A stretch of DNA of 64,000 nucleotides, taken from contig CAVUHC010000008.1 of the NCBI GenBank assembly GCA_963741135.1, positions 992,001-1,056,000 on the forward strand, read 5' to 3'. The position numbers were made by a program, and so were the translations under genes. Positions 47,927 through 56,547 of the stretch are shown here, one piece after another. Each line of letters opens with the position of its first letter. The first letter of the stretch is position 1. Source of the DNA: Gp6-AA40 sp963741135 (lineage in GTDB: Bacteria > Acidobacteriota > Vicinamibacteria > Vicinamibacterales > UBA2999). A model generated the notes under the pieces. It saw only the letters and a list, made by a program, of their open reading frames with translations, was not told the origin of the DNA and ran no database searches.

Positions 47927-50906
47927 TCAGAATCCGGGGCGCAGGTTGAAGGAAAACGTCCATCCGCGCGCCGCATCGAAGCGGCGAACCGCATCCAGCT
48001 CGAAGATCATGCCTGCGGCGTTGATGCGTACCCCGGTTCCGACGCTTCGAAGCAGGGACGTCGCGCCACCAAGACGATCGGGCATCCAGAATCGTCCGAC
48101 GTCTGTAAATGCCAGCCCCTCGATCGGCAGACCGCCAAACGGTGACTCATGCGAAAACAGACCGGCAATCGGAAACCGTATTTCGCCATTGCCGACGAGC
48201 ATTCGTGAGGCGCTCAAGGTGCCGAGTGACGACGGTCCAGTTCCGAGATCGCCGTAGCCGCGGACGATGTCGCGAATCGTCCAGACCAGCGGCAACAGCC
48301 GGGCATCGGCGGCGTCGGTGCCGTAGCGGCCGAGCTGCATCACGCGTATCGCGACAGTGAACGGCCGCAGCGGCATCCAGTACTGTCGGTAATCGGACGT
48401 GACCGTGGTGAAGGTCAGCCCGCCGAATGTCGGCGCCACCGCGAATCGATAGCGCCTGCCGAGGATGGGACTGGTTGGGCCAAACGTTGCGGTGTCGTAC
48501 ACCAGCGCGGCGTGACCCTCGCCGAGCCACAGCGTCGGGTCGGCGGGATTGTTGACCGTGGTCTGGTTCATCAGCCGGCCGGTGAAGCCCGAGTACTCGC
48601 TCGTAATGGTTTGCGAACCAAATCCGATTGCCTGCAGGCCTCCGGAGAGTTCGAGACGCTTGGCGCTGCTGAAGGGATACACGGCGGCCCCGTGGATCTG
48701 GCGGTGCACTTCCCTGCGCACGTCAGTCTCGCGCACGACTTCGGGTTCGCCGATCGTGCCGTGGCTGATCGTCGAGCCGGTTAACCAGGGCACCTGGCTC
48801 GTGAACACGCCCCAGTTCCAGCGTGAGCGCATGTTCAGATAGCTGACCTGATAGGCGAAATCGTCGCGGCTCTTGCCCACCTGCAGCGCCGTCTGCACCT
48901 TCTGATCGCCCAGCATGTCGCCGAACGACAGGCCAACCCCACCGCGCAGGGCACTTCCACGGCCGCCGCCTCCTGCCGTCAGGTACGGCTGCACGACGCG
49001 ATCGAGAGACAAACGTGGTCGATACGGCTTGCTTGTGAACTGTGAACCGTCCTGCAGGCCGAACGTGGGCGGGGTGACGGCGCCGGCGACCATTCGCTCC
49101 GGCGGTGTTGCAGCAGGAGGCGTCACGGTCTGATGACTCTGGTCGTCCGCGACAGCTGACGTCGGGAGCAGGCGCGAACCATCCGTGGCGTCCACGACGT
49201 GAATTTCGTACGCACCGTGGCGATAGACGCTGAATGCGAGCTGATTCGCCGGTCCTGCCACGGCAAGTGCGGGGCTGAGCGCCGTGACCCCGCTGACACC
49301 CGTGGAGACGTCGGTGACTTTGAAGATCGATCCATCTGCCAGGACGACGCGATAGACGTTGTTCGTCCCGTCGGCGTCGGAGACGAAATACAGGCTGTCG
49401 CCGTCCTGGGTCCAATGCGGATCGATGTTCTTCGCATCGGGAATGCTTGGCAGCTCGCTGATCGTCCCTGACTCGACATCGATCGACGCCAACCGGAATT
49501 CACCGAACGTCAACGTCTCGAGCGACGATGTGAAACGATCGGTCGAGAACGCGATTGTCCGGCCATCCGGCGACCAGGCGGGATGGAGATCGGCAAACGC
49601 ATCGGACGTGAGCGAACGAACCGTGGCTGTCTCGAGATCGATGACTTCGAGATCGCTGAAGCCGTTGTGAAGAACCGAAAACGCGATCCGCCTGCCGTCG
49701 GGCGACCACGTCGGGTTGAAGACCTGATCCGCGTGTCGAATGGACAACTCGCGCTCCACGCTGCCTGATGCGGCGTTGAGGATCGTGAGCACCGGAGCGC
49801 CGCCCGAGAGCGCGGCCATCGCCAGCAGCCGGCCATCGGGCGACCACGCGCCTGCCGACTCGATGAACTGGAGGCTCTCGAAATGCGCATCGCCTTCGGT
49901 TTTCACCACCTTGCGGCGAACGGCCCCTGTTCGCGTATCGGCGACGACCATGTCAATCGAGTGCTGACTGCGATCAGAGAAGAATGCGATCGCCTCTCCG
50001 TCCGGGCTCAACGTCGGACCGACGCTCAGCCGCGAATCCGCGCTCTTTCCGCCGAGGACGGTGGCCGCCGATGTTTCAGGCGACCCGCTTTCCGGTCGCG
50101 CGACAGCTCCGCGAATGAACTCGTGCCACGCCGACGACAACGACGTGGCGTCCACACCAGTCACCGCGACGATGACCCCGATGGCGCCTCCCGGTGCCTT
50201 GCTCCTCAGACTCTTCGCGACCACATCGTCGCCGAATCGTGTGGCGAGATACACCCACAAGGCCTGCCCGTATCGATAGGGGAAGAAGGAGGGATCGTCG
50301 AGTTGATCGAGACGCGGCAGCGAATTCTGCTCGACCGAATCGCGCAGCCACATCGCGGTATTCGTATCGATCGTGCCGACGGAGAGATATTCCGCCATGC
50401 CTTCGACGAACCAGAGCGGCAGCGTCGACATCGGCCGGCCGCCCCGCTTCAGGATGTCTCGCTGGAAGGCGTGGACCAGCTCGTGTCCGAGCACGTGATC
50501 CGTTTCGCCGAGACCGGCGGCAAACGGCAGGACGACGCGTCCTTTCTCGTGCTCGGTGACGCCGCCGATGCCGTCGCCGAGCCTAGTTCGGAACGACATT
50601 GGTTTGCGTGAACTGCGCGTGGCTCGCGTACAGCACGATCGGCTGACGCTCGGTGAACGTGTGATCGAGGGTCCGCGAGAGGCGGTCGTACCAGCGCTCG
50701 GCCAACCGGCCGGCCTGCACCACGGCTTCGCGATCCGAGGAGTCGTAATAGATGTCGAAGTGCGGCGTCTGGAGAATCTGAAAATCGAAATTCTCGTAGC
50801 GCACTCTGTTTCGCCCGAACGACTGCGCATGGCTCGGCGCCACCGACGCAAGAGTCACGAGCACCACGGCCACGACGCGCTTGACCAGCACTTGTCTCCC
50901 GTTCAC
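47927..50906 (-). CDS. Metallopeptidase - beta-propeller - outer-membrane barrel fusion, one frame break
   Basis: About 990 residues when joined. From GTG 50906: signal peptide (VAVVLVTLASVAPSHAQ), a peptidase-MA-like domain with VLGHELVHAFQ (HExxH) and WFVEGMAEYL supplying the third ligand, then WD40/TolB-like propeller repeats (WSPDGRRIAFSV, WSPDGRTIAFST, WTQDGDSLYFVS). The C-terminal ~380 residues resemble an Omp85-type surface barrel, ending RGWTFSFNLRPGF with terminal Phe. A single-base shift near 50588 separates signal plus first domain (50583-51047) from the rest. The intact ATG-like start is not certain. Confidence 0.82.
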
Positions 50907-51067
50907 CGCGAGTTGCCCGGCGCACTCCGTCAACAGCCCACGCGGCGACACCGGTGGCAGGGTCAGCACGCGCAACAGGAGTGAGTTGAAAAATCGGTCG
51001 GCGAAAAACTCGGCGAAGACCGGCGAAGATTGCCACGATAGCATCAAACTCGACAGCTCGCAACAGC

Positions 51068-51093
51068 TGCTCAGACGCGGTGCTCAGACGCGG
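51068..51093 (+). repeat. 13-bp perfect tandem duplication
   Basis: TGCTCAGACGCGG occurs at 51068-51080 and again at 51081-51093 with no gap, inside the divergent intergenic region. Confidence 0.8.
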
Positions 51094-51245
51094 ATTCGCC
51101 AGCGTGGCGGGCTGCGTCCACAACCGCGCACGGCTGTGTCACCTCCACTCGAAGCGGCCTCTACTAAGGGCTGTCGACGTACACCACGACGTTTTCAGCG
51201 CAGGGGTCGTCCAAAGACCAGGAAGCCGCGCACACCACGGCCGCT

Positions 51246-51288
51246 TGTCGCGACGATCACGACATGTCGCGACGTGCGGCCCGCACGT
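51246..51288. promoter_or_regulatory. Operator-like repeats upstream of the anchor-protein gene
   Basis: TGTCGCGACG appears twice at a 19-base interval (51246-51255, 51265-51274). The second copy runs into ACGTGCGG-C-CCGCACGT, a perfect 17-base palindrome (51272-51288). The position, 125 bases before ATG 51413, suits transcription control. Binding factor unknown. Confidence 0.35.
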
Positions 51289-51412
51289 GACGCGCTCGCT
51301 TGAGCATTCCACCCTACAGGAATCGTCCGCAGTGCTCGAGCGTATTTCGGCCCGGCGTCGCGGTCTTCGGGTTGCACCCTTTCTTCGGCAAGAGAAGAGG
51401 AGGGGTAACAAA

Positions 51413-52036
51413 ATGACTGTTCGATATGTATGGGGCGGAGTGATGGCTGTTGTGTTGACGTGTGGTGCGCCCACTGTTGCCCGCGCGCAGATACTACCGC
51501 CGGAGGAAAGCGGCATGGTTACGGTCGCGGGATGTTTGCAGATCCGCGACGCGGACCACAAAGACCAGTACATTCTGGCGAACCCGGTCCCTGGTCCGGT
51601 CGACAGCGTGCCAGACGGGAGATGTAGCGCCACGATTGACGAACGAGCATTCGACCTGGACAAGACCCACAAGTCGGGCATGAACGAATCGCTGCTTGGC
51701 CACTGGGTCGAAATCAATGGAAGACTCGAGAGGGAAAACCACGCCAGCCTGGACAATCTTCGTGAACTGAGCGCCTTGTCCTTCAGAGTGGTGCCGGTCG
51801 TTCCTCCACCAGTCGAAGTCGCCGTCGTCGAACCAATAGCTCCTCCGCCAATTCGGGAGACGCCCACGCCAAGGGCGGAGACGCGGTCGGAGACACCGGT
51901 CGCCACAACAGGAACAACCCTTCCGGAGGCGCTGCCGAAGACAGCGAGCCCGCTTCCTGGAATCGGATTGCTCGGGCTGTTTGGACTCGCGGGAGGTCTT
52001 GCTCTTCGTGTCAACCGGCTCCACCAACGTGGGTGA
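51413..52036 (+). CDS. Secreted protein with LPxTA-like C-terminal anchor signal
   Basis: 207 residues from ATG 51413, with AGGAGGGG upstream. Signal peptide (VWGGVMAVVLTCGAPTVARAQ), then a small domain with TVAGCLQIRDADHKDQYILANP and SLLGHWVEINGRLER, as in secreted Acidobacteria proteins that keep a VAGCL...G.VEI.G core. A Pro-rich linker leads to LPKTASPLPGIGLLGLFGLA and a basic tail (RVNRLHQRG): motif, hydrophobic helix and positive end, the layout of sortase-type substrates. No sortase is seen in the window. Confidence 0.75.
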   Translation: MTVRYVWGGVMAVVLTCGAPTVARAQILPPEESGMVTVAGCLQIRDADHKDQYILANPVPGPVDSVPDGRCSATIDERAFDLDKTHKSGMNESLLGHWVEINGRLERENHASLDNLRELSALSFRVVPVVPPPVEVAVVEPIAPPPIRETPTPRAETRSETPVATTGTTLPEALPKTASPLPGIGLLGLFGLAGGLALRVNRLHQRG

Positions 52037-52076
52037 CGCCGGTTGAAGTACGGACGCTGGAGTCTACGAGGTCGTT

Positions 52077-52427
52077 ATGAACTGGCTGTTTCAATTGCAC
52101 ACGACGCTGCCGGTCGCGCAGGCGGTCGGCGTCCTCGCAATAGTGGCCGCCGTTGGAATGGCTCTCGGACCCGCCAGCGTCCGCGGTATCAGACTGGGTT
52201 CGGCGCTCCTCTTCGCGGGCATCATCATCGGGAGCTGCAGCAAGACGATTGATCACGAGACGCTCGAGTTCGTCAAGGAATTCGGGCTGATCCTTTTCGT
52301 CTTCACCATCGGCCTGCAACCGGGGCCGGGCTTTACAGGCGCGCTGCGACGCGGCGGCGTTCGAGTGAATGTCATCGCTGCGGCCATCGTCCTGACCGGC
52401 AGCGCGTTGGCGATGAGCCTCGCCTAA
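52077..52427 (+). pseudogene. N-terminal fragment of an AspT/YidE-type transporter
   Basis: 116 residues ending in a premature stop. MNWLFQLHTTLPVAQAVGVLAIVAAVG, then GSALLFAGIIIG and FGLILFVFTIGLQPGPGF, match the start of aspartate:alanine-exchanger-like permeases, which normally exceed 500 residues with a duplicated membrane domain and RCK_C domains. Everything after the third to fourth membrane segment is missing. Downstream DNA is repeat and tRNA remnant. Confidence 0.7.
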
Positions 52428-52546
52428 CTCCTTGGGAGGGGATCTGTGCATCCTTCCCAGGGAGCCCGTTGCAACCAAAGCGGCCATCGACCCGCGCTTC
52501 CTTGCAACGCGGATTCACCGACCGTCGCTAATGTGTTTAATGAATT

Positions 52547-52705
52547 GAAGGTTGGTGTGGCTTGGCAACCGTAGCTCGCCCGCGTGGTCACGTCCGCCTC
52601 CGCGTCGCTTTGCGACATGGCGGACAACCTTCGTTGGACGGGGAGCGAAGGTTGGCTTGTCAACCGTAGCTCGCCCAACGGATGCAGGCGAGCGAAGGTT
52701 GGTGG
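52547..52705 (+). repeat. GCGAAGGTTGG...CAACCGTAGCTCGCC repeat units
   Basis: Copies at 52547-52582 and 52645-52677 share GAAGGTTGG and CAACCGTAGCTCGCCC. A third, shorter copy (52690-52705) runs straight into the CCA end of the tRNA remnant. An inverted piece (ACAACCTTCGTTGG) lies at 52624-52637. Confidence 0.7.
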
Positions 52706-52750
52706 ACGCGGATGGGTTCGAACCATCGACCCCCCGCGTGTGAAGCGGTC
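52700..52750 (-). pseudogene. tRNA-Val(CAC) 3' half
   Basis: On the minus strand: anticodon arm ACCGC-TTCACAC-GCGGG (anticodon CAC), variable loop GGGTC, T arm GATGG-TTCGAAC-CCATC, acceptor strand CGCGTCC, A, CCA. No D arm and no GGACGCG acceptor partner is present upstream, where a ~120-bp repeat begins. This is the pattern left by integration into, or recombination within, a tRNA gene. Confidence 0.75.
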
Positions 52751-52759
52751 CGCGCTTGT

Positions 52760-52880
52760 GGCCCGCTGATCCTTTTTGTGGATTGGCGGGCCTCTTTGAT
52801 TGGTCGGACCCTGACTTGTGGCGGCGTGGTCCCCCGTGTTCCGGAAAACGTTGCAAGCTATTGCAAGAGGCCGTGCGCGA
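52760..52880. repeat. ~120-bp dispersed repeat, copy A
   Basis: It starts with a long hairpin (GGCCCGC-T-GATCC / GGATT-G-GCGGGCC), then a variable middle, then TTCCGGAAAACGTTGC and a GCAAG-GGCCG tail. Copy B at 61657 shares both ends at high identity. It directly replaces the 5' half of the tRNA. Confidence 0.75.
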
Positions 52881-52911
52881 AACGAATCAGATCGGCACAG
52901 AGTCCTCAAGG

Positions 52912-53136
52912 ACATGGCAATCGCGGCGCCTGCGCTCGGAATCACGCTGCCTGACCGCGAGCGAATCGGACATCGGGCGGCAATATCTCGACGTCATGCG
53001 AGCCGGCATCGACTGCGCGCTGGCCAACCGGCAGATCATCACGCACCTGGTACGCGAGGCATTCGCAGCGGTGTTGCCGCAGGCCACGCTCACGCTGCTC
53101 TATGACGTGTCGCACAGCACGTGCAAGCTTGGAATC
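52912..53136 (+). pseudogene. rtcB: Internal fragment of RNA ligase RtcB
   Basis: LGITLPDRE followed, in another frame, by SDIGRQYLDVMRAGIDCALANRQIITHLVREAF and LLYDVSHSTCKL (read in parts) matches the middle of RtcB (PDRELACAP...NRQ...YDVAHN.K). Only about 80 of some 480 residues remain, with a small deletion after PDRE and loss of both ends. It joins directly to a CapA fragment. Confidence 0.7.
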
Positions 53137-53879
53137 GCACGTCTGCAGCAGCGGCACGTCCACATCGGTCTTCATTCACGCTGGATCGAACGCATATCCA
53201 AGCCGTTGGAGCTGGTCGCAATCGCGACGAGGCCGTGCGGCCGGTGGTGCATGCGCTGCCGAGTGGTCAACATCTCATCGTCGCTGCATGCGCACACGAG
53301 AGCAGTGGCGTGCCGAATCATTGGGCGGCGCTTTCCGAGGAGCCCGGCGTGAACCTGTTGACGGACCTTGGGGACGAGACCGCGACAGACGTGGCCGCGC
53401 GAGTCGCACGTCACAAGTTACCGGGTGATATCGCCGTCCTGTCCATCCACTGGGGAGGCAGCTGGGGATATGACGTGCCACGGCAGCACATCAACTTTGC
53501 GCACCGGCTCGTGGAGGGCGGCATCGACATCGTCTACGGCCATTCCTCGCATCATGTGCGGCCAATTGAGATTTACCGCGACCGGCTCATTCTCTATGGG
53601 TGCGGAGACTTCATCGACGACTATGAAGGTATTTCGGGCTACGAACGTTACCGCGACGATTTGGTGCTGATGTTCTTTCCATCGCTCAGCCCGCAGACTG
53701 GGCAGCTCCTGACGTTGGAGATGACGCCGTTGCAGATTCGACACATGCGCCTCAATCGCGCCTCGCCGGCCGACGCGCAGTGGATCCGCGAAACGGTGAA
53801 CGACATCAGCCGCACCTTCGGTACCTACGTGACTCTGACAGAACAGGGCGCATTGCGCTCGAGACAAAAGCATGCCTGA
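53121..53879 (+). pseudogene. CapA-family protein, C-terminal part
   Basis: From about 53181 the frame matches the poly-gamma-glutamate capsule (CapA/PGA_cap) metallophosphoesterase-like family: AVGAGRNRDEA, ACAHESSGVP, IAVLSIHWGGSWGYDVP and GHSSHHVRPIEIYRDRLILYGCGDFIDDYEGI. The first third of the family, including the initial metal ligands, is absent and is replaced by the end of the RtcB fragment. The remainder is well preserved without internal breaks, so loss may be recent. Confidence 0.75.
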
Positions 53880-54111
53880 AATACCTGAATCCATTCGCCT
53901 GGAACATGAAGCCATTCATTCTGCGCTGGTAGAGGCGACCAAGGCTGCTGGAGCTGTAGGCGTCGCTGCGAGAGCGCTGGCGCAGGCTCTTCACCCGCAT
54001 TTCGAATGCGAAGAGGAAATCGCCTTGCACGCCCAGACTGAAGAAGAGGTGCTCTATCCGGCGGCGGTGCTGGTGGGCGACATTGTGCGCGCACGCATAG
54101 CCGCCAAGTAG
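53872..54111 (+). CDS. Short hemerythrin-like domain protein
   Basis: 79 residues, overlapping the CapA fragment by eight bases. RLEHEAIHSALVEATKA and LHPHFECEEEIALH follow the H...H...HF..EE..L spacing of hemerythrin HHE domains; TEEEVLYPAAVLVGD repeats the last helix. The usual domain is about 130-150 residues, so this may be an internally deleted or half-size version; four-helix iron binding is uncertain. The universal stress gene begins nine bases later. Confidence 0.55.
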   Translation: MPEIPESIRLEHEAIHSALVEATKAAGAVGVAARALAQALHPHFECEEEIALHAQTEEEVLYPAAVLVGDIVRARIAAK

Positions 54112-54119
54112 GTGCGACG

Positions 54120-55013
54120 ATGATCCGCATTGCTCACGTACTCTGTCCGGTCGATTTTTCTGACAATTCGCAGCATGCGCTCGATCATGCTGCCGCCCTC
54201 GCTCGCTGGTACGAGGCCAGGCTGACGCTGCTGTATGTGTTCGCGAACCTCCCCACGATGGATCTTCCGCCGCTGGTGCTCGAGGACGCGGATCGTGAAC
54301 GACTGCTGAGCAACCTGCGGCGAATGGCCGCGGCCGTGCCGCGAGACGTACCCGTCGAGTTCCACATTCAGGAGGCCGGATACGTCCACGAGGACATCCT
54401 GGTGCAGCTCGGTGAAACGCACGCGGACCTGCTGGTGCTGGGCACGCACGGGCGGTCAGGCTTTCAGCGGCTCTTCCTCGGCTCGGTGACGGAGAAAGTG
54501 ATTCGGAAAGCGACCTGTCCCACGTTGGTCGTTCCGCCGCGAGCTGCCGACGTCCCCGCCGGCTCGCCGATCCAGTTCCGTCGAATTCTCTGCGCGATTG
54601 ATTTTTCGGAGAGCTCGCTCGATGCGCTGTCGTATGCGATCAACATGGCCGAGGAGGCCGATGCACAGCTCACGCTGCTGCACGTCGTGGAGCTCCCTCC
54701 GGTGTTGATCGAAGAGTCAACGATGCCTGCTCTCGACCTCTCTCGCGTTCGCGGAACGGCCGCTACCGAGGCCCGGCGCAGAATGCATGAGCTGATTCCG
54801 GAACAGGCCCGCATCTACTGCACGGTGGATACAGCCGTCGTCGAAGGTCGAGCGTATCGCGAGATACTCCGGCAGGCCACCGAGCGGCAGTCGGATCTGA
54901 TCGTGATGGGCGTCCATGGGCGGGGCGCACTCGACCTGCTGCTCTTCGGCTCGACGACGCACTACGTCATTCGCGCGTCAGCGTGCCCCGTCCTCATCGT
55001 GCGGCATTCGTGA
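54120..55013 (+). CDS. Tandem universal stress protein (two Usp domains)
   Basis: 297 residues made of two UspA domains. Each starts with a conserved strand (IAHVLCPVDFSDNSQHAL; FRRILCAIDFSESSLDAL) and ends with an ATP-binding motif G-2x-G-9x-G-S/T: GTHGRSGFQRLFLGSVTE and GVHGRGALDLLLFGSTTH. Both copies look competent for nucleotide binding. Such double Usp proteins are induced by starvation, hypoxia or redox stress. The frame is clean, unlike its upstream neighbours. Confidence 0.95.
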   Translation: MIRIAHVLCPVDFSDNSQHALDHAAALARWYEARLTLLYVFANLPTMDLPPLVLEDADRERLLSNLRRMAAAVPRDVPVEFHIQEAGYVHEDILVQLGETHADLLVLGTHGRSGFQRLFLGSVTEKVIRKATCPTLVVPPRAADVPAGSPIQFRRILCAIDFSESSLDALSYAINMAEEADAQLTLLHVVELPPVLIEESTMPALDLSRVRGTAATEARRRMHELIPEQARIYCTVDTAVVEGRAYREILRQATERQSDLIVMGVHGRGALDLLLFGSTTHYVIRASACPVLIVRHS

Positions 55014-55085
55014 GGGAGGCAGACCGGCATGCCTCGTCCGCGGCATGGAACCCGTCCACACGGGAATGACTGCGGTCGGATCGGT

Positions 55086-55832
55086 TCACGCGGCCCGCAC
55101 GGGTTCGCCGCAACCGTGAGCGATGATGGTGCGCGCCTCGTCGCGCGACCGCACCATCTCCTGCCACCCTTTCCCGGCCGGCACGAGTGGCGCGCTGACG
55201 ATCACGTCGACCGGTCCGCGTCTGAACAGCCGCGTATCGGCAGGCAGGACGTGATGGGTGCCGCGCAGAGCAATAGGCACGATCGGACGCCCTGTGTCCA
55301 CGGCCGCCTTGAACGCACCGAGCCGGAATGGCAGCAGCTCCGCCGGTTGGAAGAAGGTCCCTTCCGGAAACACGAGCATCTGCCGCCCTTCCTGGAGCAG
55401 GCGCGCCAGGACATCCGCGCCGGAGAGTTGCTGCGCCACCGTTGCTTTTTCGATCGTGATGTGACCGGCCTTGCGAATGACGGTGCCGATCAGCGGGTAG
55501 TCGGCAAGACGTCGCTTCGCCAGAAAGCGGAAGTCAGTTGGAATGCTCGCCATGAGGACAACCGAGTCGATATGACTAGCGTGGTTGGCCGCAAGAATCG
55601 CGGCGCCCACACCGTCGAGGTGCTCGACGCCGACAACCCTCGGCTGCATGCCGCAGGCCCTGAGGATGATGCGACACCACGTCTTCGCGGCCCTGTCGGC
55701 ACGGCGTCCTGACGGACCGATGCGCAGGTAGATCCAGAGCATGGTCAGCGTGGGCACAACGATCGTCAAGACATACGCCGTGAAGAGAAACCGCCCCATC
55801 GCGCCAGCGAAGCGAGCGGAGCGTGCGCGCAC
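55086..55832 (-). CDS. 1-acyl-sn-glycerol-3-phosphate acyltransferase (PlsC family)
   Basis: 248 residues. An N-terminal membrane segment (FLFTAYVLTIVVPTLTMLWIYL) is followed by acyltransferase block I NHASHID (HxxxxD), block II around RFLAKRRLADYPLIG, block III FPEGTFFQ and block IV VPIALRGTHHVLP. It makes phosphatidic acid or acylates another lysolipid. It overlaps by 67 bases the end of an acyl-CoA/ACP ligase fragment, an arrangement reminiscent of Aas-type ligase-acyltransferase pairs. Confidence 0.92.
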   Translation of the reverse strand: MRARSARFAGAMGRFLFTAYVLTIVVPTLTMLWIYLRIGPSGRRADRAAKTWCRIILRACGMQPRVVGVEHLDGVGAAILAANHASHIDSVVLMASIPTDFRFLAKRRLADYPLIGTVIRKAGHITIEKATVAQQLSGADVLARLLQEGRQMLVFPEGTFFQPAELLPFRLGAFKAAVDTGRPIVPIALRGTHHVLPADTRLFRRGPVDVIVSAPLVPAGKGWQEMVRSRDEARTIIAHGCGEPVRAA

Positions 55833-56471
55833 GTCGGCGACGGCTCTAGCCGCATCTGTTGCACGACGAGCGGGCGTTGTCGCCCAAGCGTCCCGCGCAG
55901 ATAGGCATCTCGAATAGCGCTGCGCCTGATCTTGCCGCTCGGCGTCTTCAGCACGGTGCCGGGACGAGCGATTACCACCGCGTCAGGGGGCAAGCCAATC
56001 AAGGCGGTTACCCGATTCTGCACGGACGTGCGGAGCTCGTCGAAGCGAGTGCGATCGCGCTCCCGTGTCTCTGCGACCACGACGAGGCGCTCAGTGCCGA
56101 GCGCCGGATCGTGGATGCCGAACGCCGCGATGCATCCCTTGCGAATACCGGCCGCGGGGCCGGCGGCTTCCTCGACCTCCTGCGCGCAGATGTTGCGGCC
56201 GGCCTGAATGATGATGTCCTTGATGCGGCCGGTGATGAACAGCTCACCATCCGCCTGGTAGCCGAGATCGCCAGAATCCATCCAGCCGTCATGCATGACG
56301 GCGCGGGTCGCGCCGGGGTTCCTGAAGTAGCTGCTTGTGACCGATGGGCCGCGAAACTGCACGTGCCCTTCGGTCCGCTCGTCCAGCGGCTGCCCGGACG
56401 CATCGACAATGCGAACCTGATGCTGGGACCAGCTCGCGTTCTCGATCTCGCACGTTGTTTCCCCACGAACG
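55766..56471 (-). pseudogene. C-terminal part of an AMP-forming acyl-CoA/ACP ligase
   Basis: About 235 residues: VRIVDASGQPLDERTEGHVQF, then SGDLGYQADGELFITGRIKDIIIQAG (motifs A7-A8 of the ANL superfamily, read in parts) and the C-terminal lysine region TPSGKIRR. The P-loop and acyl-binding two thirds are missing: upstream of about 56471 similarity stops 77 bases before the GGDEF gene. It overlaps plsC, so together they were probably a ligase-acyltransferase unit for lipid remodelling. Confidence 0.75.
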
Positions 56472-56547
56472 TCCGGACTCGCCGGCTGGCTTCACCGATG
56501 GCTGGTCAGGTCGGGCGCAGGCCTGGCTTCGGACCCCTGACCCCGAT

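Larger units (their letters stand above)
50907..51412. other. Divergent intergenic region
   Basis: About 500 bases between the metallopeptidase start (minus) and the anchor-protein start (plus). It holds a 13-bp tandem duplication (51068-51093), paired TGTCGCGACG words and a 17-base palindrome (51246-51288). No gene is supported; an open frame extending upstream from 51413 is rejected for want of a signal peptide. Confidence 0.5.

Noticed and set aside
51080..51412. Extension of the anchor-protein gene 111 codons upstream of 51413
   Set aside because: ATG 51413 has a strong AGGAGGGG site and a signal peptide right behind it; upstream codons are Arg-rich and unlike protein.
53121..53180. Intact start of the CapA protein at 53121
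   Set aside because: The first ~20 residues correspond to RtcB-fragment DNA in another frame; the family's N-terminal third is missing.
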